Shown: piece after piece, positions 63,671 to 64,000 of the stretch | Numbering within the stretch: the first letter of the stretch is position 1 | Layout: each line of letters starts with the position of its first letter | From: Archilochus colubris | Lineage: Eukaryota > Chordata > Aves > Apodiformes > Trochilidae | Assembly: GCA_023079485.1 (NCBI GenBank) | Contig: CM041108.1 | Coordinates: 5,022,001-5,086,000, forward strand | Direction of reading: 5' to 3' | Length of the DNA stretch: 64,000 nt | Translations under genes and position numbers: made by a program | The notes under the pieces: generated by a model | Databases searched by the model: none | The model's input: the letters and a program-made list of their open reading frames with translations, nothing else | Told to the model about the DNA's origin: nothing

Positions 63671-64000
63671 CCTGCTCTGGGCTCCTCCAGCCCTCTCCCT
63701 GCATCTCTCTGGGCTCTGTCTGTGCTTGGGAAATCCTGGGTAGGTTTTCCACACCGTGTTGCTCTTTCTCGCTGGGTGGGGAGGATGAGAGTTTAATCCC
63801 TTCTGGCTCGTGTTGTGCCCTGGAGCTCCTGCTTACAGAAGAAGGGCACAGTGAGCATTACTCGGTGCCAAGTGGAAGTATTTTCAGTTCTGAGGTGGTA
63901 CATGAATACCAGATGAAGTATCGAGGACATTCTCTCCAACGCTGCATTTGTTGAAAGTATTAGAAATTCCTGGGAGCTTTTGAGCAGTAACAAGAGGGAC
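63234..64000 (+). other. Sequence downstream of the putative C11orf52 exon 1
   Basis: GC-rich to about 63.67 kb, then ordinary sequence. A long frame at 63238-63954 has no recognisable family signature and sits in CpG-rich DNA, where chance frames are common. I do not support it as a gene. Confidence 0.4.

Noticed and set aside
63238..63954. 238-codon + strand frame
   Set aside because: It begins in a CpG-rich block just after a likely splice donor, with no conserved domain and Pro/Gly/Arg-rich composition.

Overview
The window is nuclear DNA from a bird. The evidence is vertebrate exon/intron genes with GT-AG junctions, proteins close to the human and chicken orthologs, several 3'-end fragments of CR1 (the dominant avian LINE), and small introns. 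I cannot name the species; a neoavian or passerine bird would fit. The gene order matches the human 11q23 block (SIK2 - ALG9 - FDXACB1 - CRYAB - HSPB2 - C11orf52), so this is a conserved microsyntenic segment and not an accessory island.

Layout. 1-13.3 kb: the last ten coding exons (+ strand) and long 3' UTR of SIK2, a Ser/Thr kinase of the AMPK family. 13.3-25.6 kb: intergenic DNA with CR1 fragments, homopolymer runs and possible decayed retroelement sequence. 25.6-46.9 kb: all 15 coding exons of ALG9 (- strand), an ER mannosyltransferase. 47.1-51.1 kb: all five coding exons of FDXACB1 (- strand), tandem with ALG9 and ending about 0.25 kb before its start codon. 52.5-55.8 kb: the three exons of CRYAB (- strand). 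57.3-59.1 kb: the two exons of HSPB2 (+ strand), head-to-head with CRYAB. 59.1-64 kb: mostly intergenic, with a CpG-rich block and a possible first exon of C11orf52 near the right edge.

The genes are housekeeping or stress genes that share a neighbourhood, not a pathway. The one clear functional pair is CRYAB/HSPB2, two small heat-shock proteins transcribed divergently from a shared 1.5 kb interval. I counted exon lengths and phases across all 35 coding exons. Every one is in frame except CRYAB exon 2, which carries one extra base that creates a premature stop. Other points of note are an exact five-copy 20-bp tandem array with CRE-like TGACGT cores just upstream of FDXACB1, a pure CAG tract in SIK2, a 27-bp minisatellite in an ALG9 intron, and the apparent lack of PPP2R1B and C11orf1/CFAP68 from their human positions. 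I found no CRISPR, operon or microbial system, and no convincing undescribed system.
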